Part shown: one piece after another, positions 34,190-41,589 of the stretch
Position numbering within the stretch: position 1 is the first letter of the stretch
How the letters are laid out: each line of letters begins with the position of its first letter
Assembly: GCF_037095735.1 (NCBI RefSeq)
Contig: NZ_JBAWKD010000009.1
Coordinates: forward strand, 62,001 to 126,000
Length of the DNA: 64,000 bases
Direction of reading: 5' to 3'
Source of the DNA: Frigidibacter sp037095735
Lineage (GTDB): Bacteria > Pseudomonadota > Alphaproteobacteria > Rhodobacterales > Rhodobacteraceae
The notes under the pieces: generated by a model
Told to the model about the DNA's origin: nothing
Database searches by the model: none
What the model saw: only the letters and a program-made list of their open reading frames with translations
Made by a program: the position numbers and the translations under genes

Positions 34190-34540
34190 ATGTCGGTGCT
34201 TCCGCCCACACCCTTCCCCGCCGCCCCCGTCCCCGACCGGGTCACCTTCGACCGTGCCGAGCTGTCGGCGCTGCTGTCGCTGTACGGCCGGATGGTCGCC
34301 GCCGGCGAATGGCGCGACTACGGGATGAGCTTCCTGCGCGAGGCGGCGGTGTTCTCGGTCTTCCGGCGCACCGCGGAAAACCCGCTTTATGCCATCGAGA
34401 AGCGACCGAAGCTGCGCGCCCGGCAGGGAATGTACGCGGTGATCGGCATGGACGGACAGGTGCTGCGCCGCGGGCACGAGCTGCCCACGGTGCTGCGGGT
34501 GCTGGAACGCAAGCTGATCCGCCCCGTCGATCCGGATTAA
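34190..34540 (+). CDS. DUF2794 family protein
   Basis: A 116-residue member of DUF2794, a small alphaproteobacterial family without known function. The conserved core is present: YGRMVAAGEWRDYGMSFLRE, AAVFSVFRRTAENPLYAIEK and a QGMYAVIGMDGQVLRRGHEL segment. The start is the ATG of MSVLPPTPF. Its TAA stop shares the four bases TTAA with the stop of the NlpC/P60 gene on the other strand. Confidence 0.88.
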   Translation: MSVLPPTPFPAAPVPDRVTFDRAELSALLSLYGRMVAAGEWRDYGMSFLREAAVFSVFRRTAENPLYAIEKRPKLRARQGMYAVIGMDGQVLRRGHELPTVLRVLERKLIRPVDPD

Positions 34541-35370
34541 AGCCGCTTCACCGCCAGCAGCGGCCCCTCGCCCGCGGCGTCGATCCGCGCGAGGCACATC
34601 TCGATCCCTTCGTGCGTGACCGCGGCGCGGAAGCCGTTCGCGTGGATCAGGCAGGTCTCGTCCACCGCCATCGCGACATGGCCCGGCCAGAAGAACAGGT
34701 CGCCCCGCTGCCAGGGCCCGGCCTTGTCGACCTCGTGCCCGACCTCGGCGCGTTGCTGGTCGCTGTCGCCGGGGCAGGGCTGCCCGCAGGCCAGAAGCGC
34801 CGCCTGCACGAGGCCCGAACAGTCGATCCCCTCGTGCGAATTGCCACCCCAGAGATAGGGCGCGCCCAGAAACAGCTCGGCCACCGCCACCGGGTCGGTC
34901 TCCAGCTGCGCCACCGGCGCGACATGGGCGCGGGGCACATACCAGCCCTCGGCGGTCTGCACGAACTTGCCGCTCTCGCCGGTGACGGTCAGCGTCGCGC
35001 CATAGCTCAGCGGACCGACCGCGCGCGATTTCAGCGAGGGTTCGGGGTAGCAATGCGTGGCCCGGCCCGAGATGCGGTGCGTGGGCACCGCATCGGGCCC
35101 CAGCGCCGCCTCGGCCAGCCAGCCGCAATAGCCATCCTTGGCCGCCATCACGAAGGCCCAGCCCTGATGCCGCTCGACCACCGTCAGCCGGTCGCCGAAC
35201 AGCACCTGCCGGTCGCGCGCCCCGCCCGGCGCGGCCAGCAGGTCGGCCAGCGGCGCGGTGACCCGCGCGGGCTCGCCTTCCGTGAAATGCTTCGCCTCGA
35301 TCTCGCCCTTCAGCGAGGCATGGGCCACCCGCGGCGTGGCGGGGGTGCGGCGGCGGTCGCGCTTGGTCAT
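34537..35370 (-). CDS. NlpC/P60-family peptidase with SH3 domains
   Basis: A 277-residue peptidoglycan endopeptidase-type protein. The N-terminal half contains two bacterial SH3-like segments (QVLFGDRLTVVERHQGWAFV and AVGPLSYGATLTVTGESGKF). The C-terminal NlpC/P60 domain has the catalytic Cys in YLWGGNSHEGIDCSGLVQAA, the His in FFWPGHVAMAV and the third polar residue in LIHANG. These are cysteine peptidases that cleave D-Glu-(L)-diaminopimelate or related bonds. No signal peptide is visible, so action on recycled muropeptides in the cytoplasm is possible. The ATG overlaps the aminopeptidase stop by four bases, so the two are one operon. Confidence 0.9.
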   Translation of the reverse strand: MTKRDRRRTPATPRVAHASLKGEIEAKHFTEGEPARVTAPLADLLAAPGGARDRQVLFGDRLTVVERHQGWAFVMAAKDGYCGWLAEAALGPDAVPTHRISGRATHCYPEPSLKSRAVGPLSYGATLTVTGESGKFVQTAEGWYVPRAHVAPVAQLETDPVAVAELFLGAPYLWGGNSHEGIDCSGLVQAALLACGQPCPGDSDQQRAEVGHEVDKAGPWQRGDLFFWPGHVAMAVDETCLIHANGFRAAVTHEGIEMCLARIDAAGEGPLLAVKRL

Positions 35371-36758
35371 AGCCCCAGAACCTCCGGAAGGGCCTCGAGC
35401 AGCGCGCGCGCCCCCTGCCCCACGCCGCCCTTCGGCCGCGCGGGCTGGGCCGTGGGCTGCCAGCCGTAGATGTCGAAATGCGCATAGCGCGGCGTGTCGG
35501 TCACGAAACGGCGCAGGAACAGCGCGGCGGTGATCGCCCCCGCCATCCCGCCCGAGGGCGCATTGTCGAGATCGGCGATCCCGGGCTCGATCAGCGTCTC
35601 GTAGGGCTGCCAGAACGGCATCCGCCACAGCGGGTCGCGGGCGGTGGCGGCGCCGCGGGCAATCGCCGCGGCGAAGGCCTCGTCATCGGTGAAGAAGGGC
35701 GGGATGTCCGGGCCCAGCGCCACCCGCGCCGCGCCGGTCAGCGTCGCCATCGACACGATCAGGTCGGGCCTGCCCTCGTCGGCCAGCGCCAGCGCGTCGC
35801 CCAGCACCAGCCGTCCCTCGGCATCGGTGTTGTTGATCTCGACCGTCAGCCCCTTGCGAGAGGTCAGGATGTCCTGCGGGCGGAAGGCATTGCCCGCGAC
35901 CGCATTCTCGACCGCAGGGACCAGCAGCCTGAGCCGCACCTTCATCTTCGTGGCCATGATCATCCGCGCGAGCCCGATCGTCGTCGCGGCACCACCCATG
36001 TCCTTCTTCATCAGCCCCATGCTCGAGGCGGGCTTCAGGTCGAGCCCGCCGGTGTCGAAGCACACCCCCTTGCCGACCAGCGTCACCGCCGGGCCGCTGT
36101 CGCCCCAGGTCATCTCGACCAGCCGCGGCGCGCGGGGCGAGGCGCGGCCCACGGCGTGGATCATCGGGAAGTTCCGCGCCAGCAGCTCGTCGCCGCGGAT
36201 CGCCGAGGCCTCGGCCCCGAACTCGGCCGCCAGCGCGAAGATCGCGGCCTCGAGCTCGTCCGGCCCCATGTCCGAGGCCGGCGTGTTGATCAGGTCGCGG
36301 GTCAGCGCCTCGCTGTCGGCGATGGCGAGGATCCGTGCCGCATCGACACCCGCGGGCGCCTTCAGCCGGGCCGCGGGGGCCTTGCCGGCGCGGTAGCGGG
36401 TGAAGCGGTAGCCGGCCAGCAGCCAGCCCAGCGCCGCCTCGGCCAGCGCCTCGGGCGGCAGCCGCTCGTCGCCCGGTTCCAGATGCCAGTCGCCGGCCGG
36501 CAGCTCGGCCGCGGCGCGGGCCAGCGCGAAACGGCCGCGTCCCCGCGCCGCCGGCTCGCCAAGACCCGCCACCGCGCCGGCGGGACGGCCGTCCGCGCCC
36601 GGCAGCAGGCAGCATTCGCCCGCGCCCGCGGCGAAGCCGGTGGCCTCGATCCATGGGGCGGCGCCCGGCAGGCGGTCCTTCAGCGCGGCAAGCCCGGCGG
36701 GGCTGACGAGGTGCAGGGGCAGCGACGGGGCGTCGGGGGCGGAGAAGGCGAAGGGCAT
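35367..36758 (-). CDS. Leucyl aminopeptidase family (M17) protein
   Basis: A 463-residue cytosolic M17 aminopeptidase releasing N-terminal residues from peptides with two divalent metals. The signature block VGKGVCFDTGGLDLKPASSM followed by GLMKKDMGGA contains the catalytic Lys and metal ligands, and the family motif NTDAEGRLVLGDAL (near residue 309) carries the second set. The N-terminal domain is divergent, as in PepB/LAP-like members. It is co-transcribed with the NlpC/P60 gene, which suggests joint peptide turnover, perhaps of cell-wall peptides. Confidence 0.92.
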   Translation of the reverse strand: MPFAFSAPDAPSLPLHLVSPAGLAALKDRLPGAAPWIEATGFAAGAGECCLLPGADGRPAGAVAGLGEPAARGRGRFALARAAAELPAGDWHLEPGDERLPPEALAEAALGWLLAGYRFTRYRAGKAPAARLKAPAGVDAARILAIADSEALTRDLINTPASDMGPDELEAAIFALAAEFGAEASAIRGDELLARNFPMIHAVGRASPRAPRLVEMTWGDSGPAVTLVGKGVCFDTGGLDLKPASSMGLMKKDMGGAATTIGLARMIMATKMKVRLRLLVPAVENAVAGNAFRPQDILTSRKGLTVEINNTDAEGRLVLGDALALADEGRPDLIVSMATLTGAARVALGPDIPPFFTDDEAFAAAIARGAATARDPLWRMPFWQPYETLIEPGIADLDNAPSGGMAGAITAALFLRRFVTDTPRYAHFDIYGWQPTAQPARPKGGVGQGARALLEALPEVLGL

Positions 36759-37200
36759 GGGTCCTCACGGTCATTGCGTCGGGCGCGGAACGGGGCCCGC
36801 GCGCCCCGCCAGCCTAGACCTTTGCCCCCGCCCCGCAAGGCCGACCGCGCGCAGCCGCCGTCGCGGCAAGGGGCCGGGGTGCCCGCATCGATCACGCTTT
36901 CCCCCGGCCCATGCCACCCGATCCGCGCCCCCGGCGCGGCATCCGCCAGCAGACCCGAGACCACAGAATCGCGCCCTCCGACCGACCGGGACGGCGCGTC
37001 GCGAGTCCAGCGGCCCGAACGCTCCGTCGCGACCCTCGCGGCCAACCCCGGCAGAGCGCCCGTAACGGCAGATCGCCCCGGAACTGCAAGAGCGCGCCGC
37101 GCTGTCCGGTCCCAGCAGGGCAACGGCGCGGCGCACTCGGTCTTGCAGCGCGCGGGCACCGGCGACCGAGCCGGCCCGCGCGCGGGCGCGGACAGGCCGC
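36759..37200. other. Gene-free stretch upstream of the aminopeptidase gene
   Basis: About 440 GC-rich bases with no frame resembling protein. It must contain the promoter of the aminopeptidase-NlpC operon, but no clear -35/-10 pair, hairpin or repeat was recognised. Confidence 0.55.
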
Positions 37201-37638
37201 TCATCCCCGGGACGCGCCGCCCAGAATGTCGCCCAGCGCCTGCTCGCCCAGCCGCAGGGTCCGCGCCAACACCGCCAGCGTCGCCGTGCTGTCCCGCCCC
37301 GCCGCGCAGAGCGCGAGCGCGCGTCCCGCCCCTGCCAGCGCCGACAGGCCAAGGCCCGCCGCCTCTTCCGCGACGCTCAGCGCCATCGGCACGATGCCGG
37401 CCACGCGCCCCGAGGCGACCAGCTCGCGCAGGTCGATCAGCCGCAGCGCGATGATCTCGACCGAGGCGGCGATCCGCCGCTCGGCCTCCAGCTCGCCCAG
37501 CACCTCGTACAAGGCCACCATGACCGCGCGGTCGATGCCCGCCGTCTCGCGCCGCGGGACGAGCAGCGTAACGCTGCCAGCCCGCGCCGACGGCTGGGCG
37601 GACGCTGCCGCGCCCGTCCGTCCCCCATGTGGTGTCAC
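37201..37638 (-). CDS. Unknown Ala-rich helical protein
   Basis: A 145-residue frame with no family I recognise. The first 30 residues are low in complexity; the rest alternates helices rich in Ala, Leu, Arg and Glu (MVALYEVLGELEAERRIAAS and SVAEEAAGLGLSALAGAGRA) with no membrane segment, cysteine motif or obvious active site. The start is a GTG with AAGGGG about seven bases upstream. It is divergent from the carbonic anhydrase gene. It could be a real lineage-specific protein or an over-called frame in GC-rich DNA. Confidence 0.45.
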   Translation of the reverse strand: MTPHGGRTGAAASAQPSARAGSVTLLVPRRETAGIDRAVMVALYEVLGELEAERRIAASVEIIALRLIDLRELVASGRVAGIVPMALSVAEEAAGLGLSALAGAGRALALCAAGRDSTATLAVLARTLRLGEQALGDILGGASRG

Positions 37639-37826
37639 CCGTCACCCCTTCAGAACAGGCGCCCCCACGCCGAGGCCACCTTGGTCGCAAGACGTCAAGA
37701 AACCGTTGCCGCACCGCTGCATTTCCGCTCGAATGCCGCCGAGCGGCGGGCTATGTCGCCCGCGAGGCCCTGGTCGGGACGCCACGCGAGGCCGCAAGAC
37801 CGAGCCGAGACCGAGTTGGAGACGAC

Positions 37827-38474
37827 ATGCAGAACGCCAAACCCCTGCCGAGTTACCTCGTTCATCGCTATCAGGGCTGGAAAGCCACCTCGTTCACCGA
37901 AAACCGCGCCTGGTACAAGCGCCTGGCCGACGATGGCCAGCGGCCGCGCGCCATGATCATCTCGTGCTGCGACAGCCGGGTGCATGTCGGCTCGCTGTTC
38001 GGGGCGGATTCGGGCGAGTTCTTCATCCACCGCAACATCGCCAACCTCGTGCCGCCCTACGAGCCCGACGGCAACCAGCACGGCACCTCGGCCGCGGTGG
38101 AATACGCCACGACGGCCCTGAAGGTCGCGCATGTCATCGTCATGGGCCATTCGGGCTGCGGTGGCGTGCAGGGCTGCCACGACATGTGCTCGGGCCACGC
38201 CCCGCAGCTGGAAGAGAAGACCTCGTTCGTCGGGCGCTGGATGGACATCCTGCGCCCCGGCTACGACCGCGTGACCGGCCTTGCCGCCGAGGCGCAGGTC
38301 CGCGCGCTCGAGCATCAGGCGGTGATGGTCAGCCTCGAGAACCTGATGACCTTCCCCTTCGTGCGCGAGCGGGTCGAGGCGGGCGAGCTGTCGCTGCACG
38401 GCCTCTGGCACCACCTCGGCGAGGGCACGCTGATGCAGTACGACCCGGCCAGCAGCAGCTTCGAAGCCGTCTGA
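37827..38474 (+). CDS. Beta-class carbonic anhydrase
   Basis: Interconverts CO2 and bicarbonate in the cytoplasm. The 215-residue sequence has the zinc ligands and catalytic dyad of the beta class: IISCCDSRVHVGSLFG (Cys48, with the Asp-Arg pair following) and VIVMGHSGCGGVQGC (His108, Cys111), plus FFIHRNIANLVPPYE. The start is the ATG preceded by TTGGAG. Two hairpins follow the stop, so it is probably monocistronic. Confidence 0.95.
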   Translation: MQNAKPLPSYLVHRYQGWKATSFTENRAWYKRLADDGQRPRAMIISCCDSRVHVGSLFGADSGEFFIHRNIANLVPPYEPDGNQHGTSAAVEYATTALKVAHVIVMGHSGCGGVQGCHDMCSGHAPQLEEKTSFVGRWMDILRPGYDRVTGLAAEAQVRALEHQAVMVSLENLMTFPFVRERVEAGELSLHGLWHHLGEGTLMQYDPASSSFEAV

Positions 38475-38476
38475 CA

Positions 38477-38493
38477 TCTTCCCGAACGGAAGA
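38477..38493 (+). terminator. Small hairpin after the carbonic anhydrase gene
   Basis: TCTTCC pairs with GGAAGA around a 5-base loop, beginning three bases after the stop codon. It is followed at once by a longer hairpin. Confidence 0.4.
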
Positions 38494-38501
38494 AGTGTTC
38501 A

Positions 38502-38535
38502 GCCTTCCGCCCGGATTATCGCCCGGGCGGAAGGC
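38502..38535 (+). terminator. Strong hairpin after the carbonic anhydrase gene
   Basis: A perfect 13-bp stem, GCCTTCCGCCCGG with CCGGGCGGAAGGC, around an 8-base A/T-containing loop. It lies between the carbonic anhydrase and doxX genes and is the most likely terminator of the former, though there is no T-run. Confidence 0.65.
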
Positions 38536-38597
38536 GCGTACATCGGTCCTGCAACCCAAGCCGCGCGGGGTGACCCGCCCGCACCGGAGACAGGACC

Positions 38598-39026
38598 ATG
38601 ATCGATACCCGCACCGCCCCCTATGCCATCTTCGCCCTGCGCCTCGCGCTGGGCGCGCTGTTCCTCGCCCATGCCGGGCTGAAGATCTTCGTCTTCACCC
38701 CCGCCGGCACCGCGCAATTCTTCGCCTCGCTCGGCCTGCCGGGCGGGCTCGCCTATGTCACCATTCTGTGGGAACTGCTCGGCGCCGCCGCGCTGATCCT
38801 CGGCATCCTGCCGCGGCTGGCGGCGCTGGCGCTGGTGCCGGTGATGCTGGGCACGATCTTCACCGTCCACGGGCCGGCCGGCTTCTGGTTCACCAACCCG
38901 AACGGCGGCTGGGAATATCCCGCCTTCTGGACCCTGTCGCTGGTCGTGCTGGCCGGGCTCGGCAACGGCGCCTTCGCGCTGAAACCGACGCTGGGCCGCG
39001 CCGGGGCCGTGTCTTACGCGGGTTGA
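38598..39026 (+). CDS. DoxX-family membrane protein
   Basis: A 142-residue inner-membrane protein with four hydrophobic helices: FALRLALGALFLAHAGLKIF, ILWELLGAAALILGILPRLA, ALALVPVMLGTIFTVH and LSLVVLAGLGNGAFAL. The pattern and the WELLGAAALILG and GFWFTNPNGGWEYP blocks are those of the DoxX family, whose members have been linked to oxidoreductase or thiol-redox partners but have no single known activity. The start has GGAG and AGGA upstream. Confidence 0.88.
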   Translation: MIDTRTAPYAIFALRLALGALFLAHAGLKIFVFTPAGTAQFFASLGLPGGLAYVTILWELLGAAALILGILPRLAALALVPVMLGTIFTVHGPAGFWFTNPNGGWEYPAFWTLSLVVLAGLGNGAFALKPTLGRAGAVSYAG

Positions 39027-39033
39027 GGGAGGC

Positions 39034-39053
39034 GAGGGGGGCGCTGCCCCCTC
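39034..39053 (+). terminator. Hairpin after doxX
   Basis: GAGGGGGGC and GCCCCCTC form an 8-bp stem with one bulged G and a 3-base loop, eight bases after the doxX stop. A smaller GTGCC/GGCAC hairpin follows directly. Confidence 0.5.
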
Positions 39054-39081
39054 TGTGCCTGACGGCACATTCCCCCCCCCG

Positions 39082-39131
39082 GAGTGTTTCCACCAAGCCG
39101 AACATGCGCTTTCGGCTTGGCCCAAATACTC
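39082..39131. repeat. 21-bp imperfect palindrome of the GAGTATTTGG-CCAAG type
   Basis: The arms at 39082-39102 and 39111-39131 are reverse complements at 17 of 21 positions around an 8-base loop, with GAGT(A/G)TTT at the outside and CCAAGCCGAA at the inside. A related unpaired motif, GATATTTGGACCAA, lies at 40429-40442 after another terminator hairpin. I recall such elements as common in convergent and terminal gaps of Rhodobacteraceae genomes. Confidence 0.6.
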
Positions 39132-39171
39132 GATCCACGCCCGCAACCCGCGCGCGACCGGGACAACGCGA

Positions 39172-39197
39172 AAGGGCCGCCCCGAGGGGCGGCCCTT
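39172..39197 (-). terminator. Intrinsic terminator of asd
   Basis: AAGGGCCGCCCC and GGGGCGGCCCTT form an 11-12-bp perfect stem with a minimal loop, 23 bases beyond the asd stop. On the minus strand the stem ends in CCCTTT. It probably also protects against read-through from doxX. Confidence 0.8.
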
Positions 39198-39219
39198 CCT
39201 GCGTCCGGTCGCGCGGGGT

Positions 39220-40242
39220 TCAGCCCTTCTTCAGGCAGCGCCGGCCCAGGGTCTCGGCAATCTGGACCGCGTTCAGGGCCGCGCCCTTGCGCAGGTTGTC
39301 CGAGACGCACCAGAAGTTCAGGCCGTTGTCGATGGTCGAGTCCTGGCGGATGCGGCTGATGTAGGTCGCGTATTCGCCCACGCATTCGATCGGCGTCACG
39401 TAGCCGCCGGGCTCGCGCTTGTCGACGACCATGATGCCGGGCGCCTCGCGCAGGATATCGGTGGCCTCTTCCCAGTCGAGAAACTCCTCGGTCTCGATGT
39501 TGATCGATTCCGAATGGCCGACGAAGACCGGAACGCGCACGCAGGTCGCGGTGACCTTGATCGAGGTGTCGAGGATCTTCTTGGTCTCGGCGACCATCTT
39601 CCACTCTTCCTTGGTCGAGCCGTCATCGAGGAAGACGTCGATATGCGGGATCACGTTGAAGGCGATCTGCTTCGAGAACTTCTTCGGCGGCACTTCCTGA
39701 ACCGGGTTGTAGATCGCCTTGGTCTGGTCCCAAAGCTCGTCCATGCCCTCTTTGCCGGCGCCGGACACCGACTGGTAGGTCGAGACCACCACCCGCTTGA
39801 TCTTCGCGCGGTCATGCAGCGGCTTCAGCGCCACCACCATCTGCGCGGTCGAGCAGTTGGGGTTCGCGATGATCATCTTGTTGGTGTACTGGTCCACCGC
39901 CTCGGGGTTCACTTCCGGAACGACCAGCGGGATCTGCGGATCGTAGCGGTAGAGCGAGGAGTTGTCGATCACGACGCAGCCCGCGGCGGCGGCCTTGGGA
40001 GCATAGGTCTTGGTCGCGTCCGAGCCGATCGCGAACAGCGCCATGTCCCAGCCAGCGAAGTCGAAGCTGGCGATGTCCTGGATCTTCAGCGTGCGCTCGC
40101 CGAACGAGACCTCGGTCCCCATCGAGCGGCGCGAGGCCAGCACCGCGATCTCGTCCACCGGGAATTCCCGCTCGGCGAGGATGTTCAGCATCTCGCGACC
40201 CACGTTCCCCGTGGCGCCGGCAACGACGACCTTGTAGCCCAT
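39220..40242 (-). CDS. asd: Aspartate-semialdehyde dehydrogenase
   Basis: Reduces aspartyl phosphate to aspartate semialdehyde with NADPH, the branch point to Lys/DAP, Met and Thr. The 340 residues contain KVVVAGATGNVGREMLNILA (cofactor loop), LASRRSMGTEVSF, IANPNCSTAQMVVAL with the catalytic Cys, and VSTYQSVSGAGKEGMDEL. The later conserved ATCVRVPVFVGHSESINIET carries the catalytic His. The start is the ATG with GGGAGG upstream; a longer frame has no family resemblance. A terminator follows, so it is monocistronic. Three 11-bp repeats lie in its upstream region. Confidence 0.95.
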   Translation of the reverse strand: MGYKVVVAGATGNVGREMLNILAEREFPVDEIAVLASRRSMGTEVSFGERTLKIQDIASFDFAGWDMALFAIGSDATKTYAPKAAAAGCVVIDNSSLYRYDPQIPLVVPEVNPEAVDQYTNKMIIANPNCSTAQMVVALKPLHDRAKIKRVVVSTYQSVSGAGKEGMDELWDQTKAIYNPVQEVPPKKFSKQIAFNVIPHIDVFLDDGSTKEEWKMVAETKKILDTSIKVTATCVRVPVFVGHSESINIETEEFLDWEEATDILREAPGIMVVDKREPGGYVTPIECVGEYATYISRIRQDSTIDNGLNFWCVSDNLRKGAALNAVQIAETLGRRCLKKG

Positions 40243-40327
40243 GAGAGGACCTCCCGATTGACAAATCGACCGCCCCTTAGCCGATGCGCGACCCAAGGGA
40301 AAGGGCCTGAAACCGGGGGGGACGGGC

Positions 40328-40360
40328 GTGCACCCCCTGTACACCCCCCGTGCATCCCGC
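40328..40360 (+). repeat. Three 11-bp phased repeats (GTGCACCCCCN), copy A
   Basis: Three contiguous 11-base units, GTGCACCCCCT, GTACACCCCCC and GTGCATCCCGC, sit about 86 bases upstream of the asd start. The unit length equals one helical turn, so identical faces are presented in register. A second array of the same design occurs at 55888-55920. Confidence 0.75.
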
Positions 40361-40389
40361 AGGTGCCGCGCGCTTGAGCCCGCGGCAGG

Positions 40390-40416
40390 CCGGGGAGGGC
40401 CGCCTGCCCTCCCCGG
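40390..40416 (-). terminator. Hairpin after the capsule-type gene
   Basis: A perfect 10-bp stem CCGGGGAGGG / CCCTCCCCGG with a 7-base loop, about 35 bases beyond the stop of the minus-strand capsule-type gene. The motif GATATTTGGACCAA lies between the stop and the hairpin. Confidence 0.65.
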
Positions 40417-40450
40417 ACCCCTCCCGGGGATATTTGGACCAATGCGAAAA

Positions 40451-41563
40451 TCAGGACGCGAGGCGGGCGCGGACCTCTGCGGGGTCGAGTGCCCAGGCGC
40501 CGTCGGGGGCGACCTCGATCCGCGGGTAGTAGACGCGGTCGAGCCAGTTCAGGAAGCGGGCGCGGAAGAGCGGGTCGAAGCCCAGCGTCGGGGCGGCGGC
40601 GAGGGCTGCGGCGAGGGCGGGCTCGGAGTCGGCGGGGCTGGTCAGGCCGGGCTGGTTCCAGAAGGCGCGGCCGGTGGCGATCACCGGGCGATCGCGGAAG
40701 AAGGCCTGCAGGCCCATCGAGGAATTGATCGTCAGCACCGCCGCCGCGGCCGCGACCAGCGCGAAACTGTCGGTGGCGTTGTCGATCACGATCCGGCCCG
40801 GGGCGGCGGCCTGAGCGGCGGCGAGAGGGCCGGCCATGGACTGCTTCGCCGAGGGGTGTTCCTTCACCCGCAGCACCCAGCCCTCGGGCAGGGCCGCGGC
40901 GGTGCGGCCGAGGGCGGCGATGAAGCCCTCGAGCCCGCCGGCCCAGCCCGCGAAGAGCCGCATCTGGCTGTCGTCGGGCACCTGCAGCGGCACGAAGACG
41001 AAGGGCTGCGTGAGATCGCCCGCCGCGCCCTGCCCCACATCCGCCCGGCGCGAGCCGCGGGCCACGAGGCCCTGGCCCAGCCCGCGCCAGCCCTCGCCCG
41101 AGCGGTCGGGGTTCCCAGCCGACCAGGCGTCGTAGAAGGCGCGATCCTGCGGGACCGAGCCTTCGGCATTCACCCCTTCGGGGTCGAGGGTGATGCGGCC
41201 CGGGAAGGGCGCGAGTTCGAGATAGAGCCGGCGCGCGCCGGCGTCGCGCGCGCCCTGCATGAAGGCCCAGCGGCTGCCGGTGAGGCCGTTCCAGCACATC
41301 GCCACGTCGCCGGGGCGCGCGGTGAAATGGGTGCGCGACCAGTTGTACTGCGCCCGGATCAGCGCCCGCTTGGCGGTGAGCGCGAGGCCGGTGGGCTGCT
41401 TCTTGGCGCGGGCCAGCGCCTCGGCCACCCGCGCGGCGGTTTCCGGGTGGTCGCGGAACGACAGGCCGATCGCCGGCAGCGCGCGACCGCCGCCGGCGGC
41501 CCTGGCCACCGAGGCGAAGGCCGTGTCTTTCTTGCGGGCATATTCACGGGGGTAGACGAGCAT
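40451..41563 (-). CDS. Capsule polysaccharide biosynthesis-type glycosyltransferase (KpsS/LipB-like)
   Basis: A 370-residue protein of the Capsule_synth family, whose KpsC/KpsS members add Kdo linker residues to capsule lipid. The family-like features are HFTARPGDVAMCWNGLTGSR, the mid-protein PFVFVPLQVPDDSQM, VLRVKEHPSAKQSMAGPLAA and the C-terminal sugar-nucleotide region AVLTINSSMGLQAFFRDRPV. The start is the ATG with GGAAAGG upstream. No other capsule gene is nearby, so it may act in another surface-glycan pathway. It is followed by a terminator and preceded by an MFS gene on the same strand (26 bases), suggesting an operon. Confidence 0.75.
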   Translation of the reverse strand: MLVYPREYARKKDTAFASVARAAGGGRALPAIGLSFRDHPETAARVAEALARAKKQPTGLALTAKRALIRAQYNWSRTHFTARPGDVAMCWNGLTGSRWAFMQGARDAGARRLYLELAPFPGRITLDPEGVNAEGSVPQDRAFYDAWSAGNPDRSGEGWRGLGQGLVARGSRRADVGQGAAGDLTQPFVFVPLQVPDDSQMRLFAGWAGGLEGFIAALGRTAAALPEGWVLRVKEHPSAKQSMAGPLAAAQAAAPGRIVIDNATDSFALVAAAAAVLTINSSMGLQAFFRDRPVIATGRAFWNQPGLTSPADSEPALAAALAAAPTLGFDPLFRARFLNWLDRVYYPRIEVAPDGAWALDPAEVRARLAS

Positions 41564-41589
41564 GGCGGGCCTTTCCGGTCTGCCCTCCC

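Noticed and set aside
40328..40360. CRISPR array
   Set aside because: The repeat units are 11 bases and contiguous, with no spacers and no cas genes in the window.
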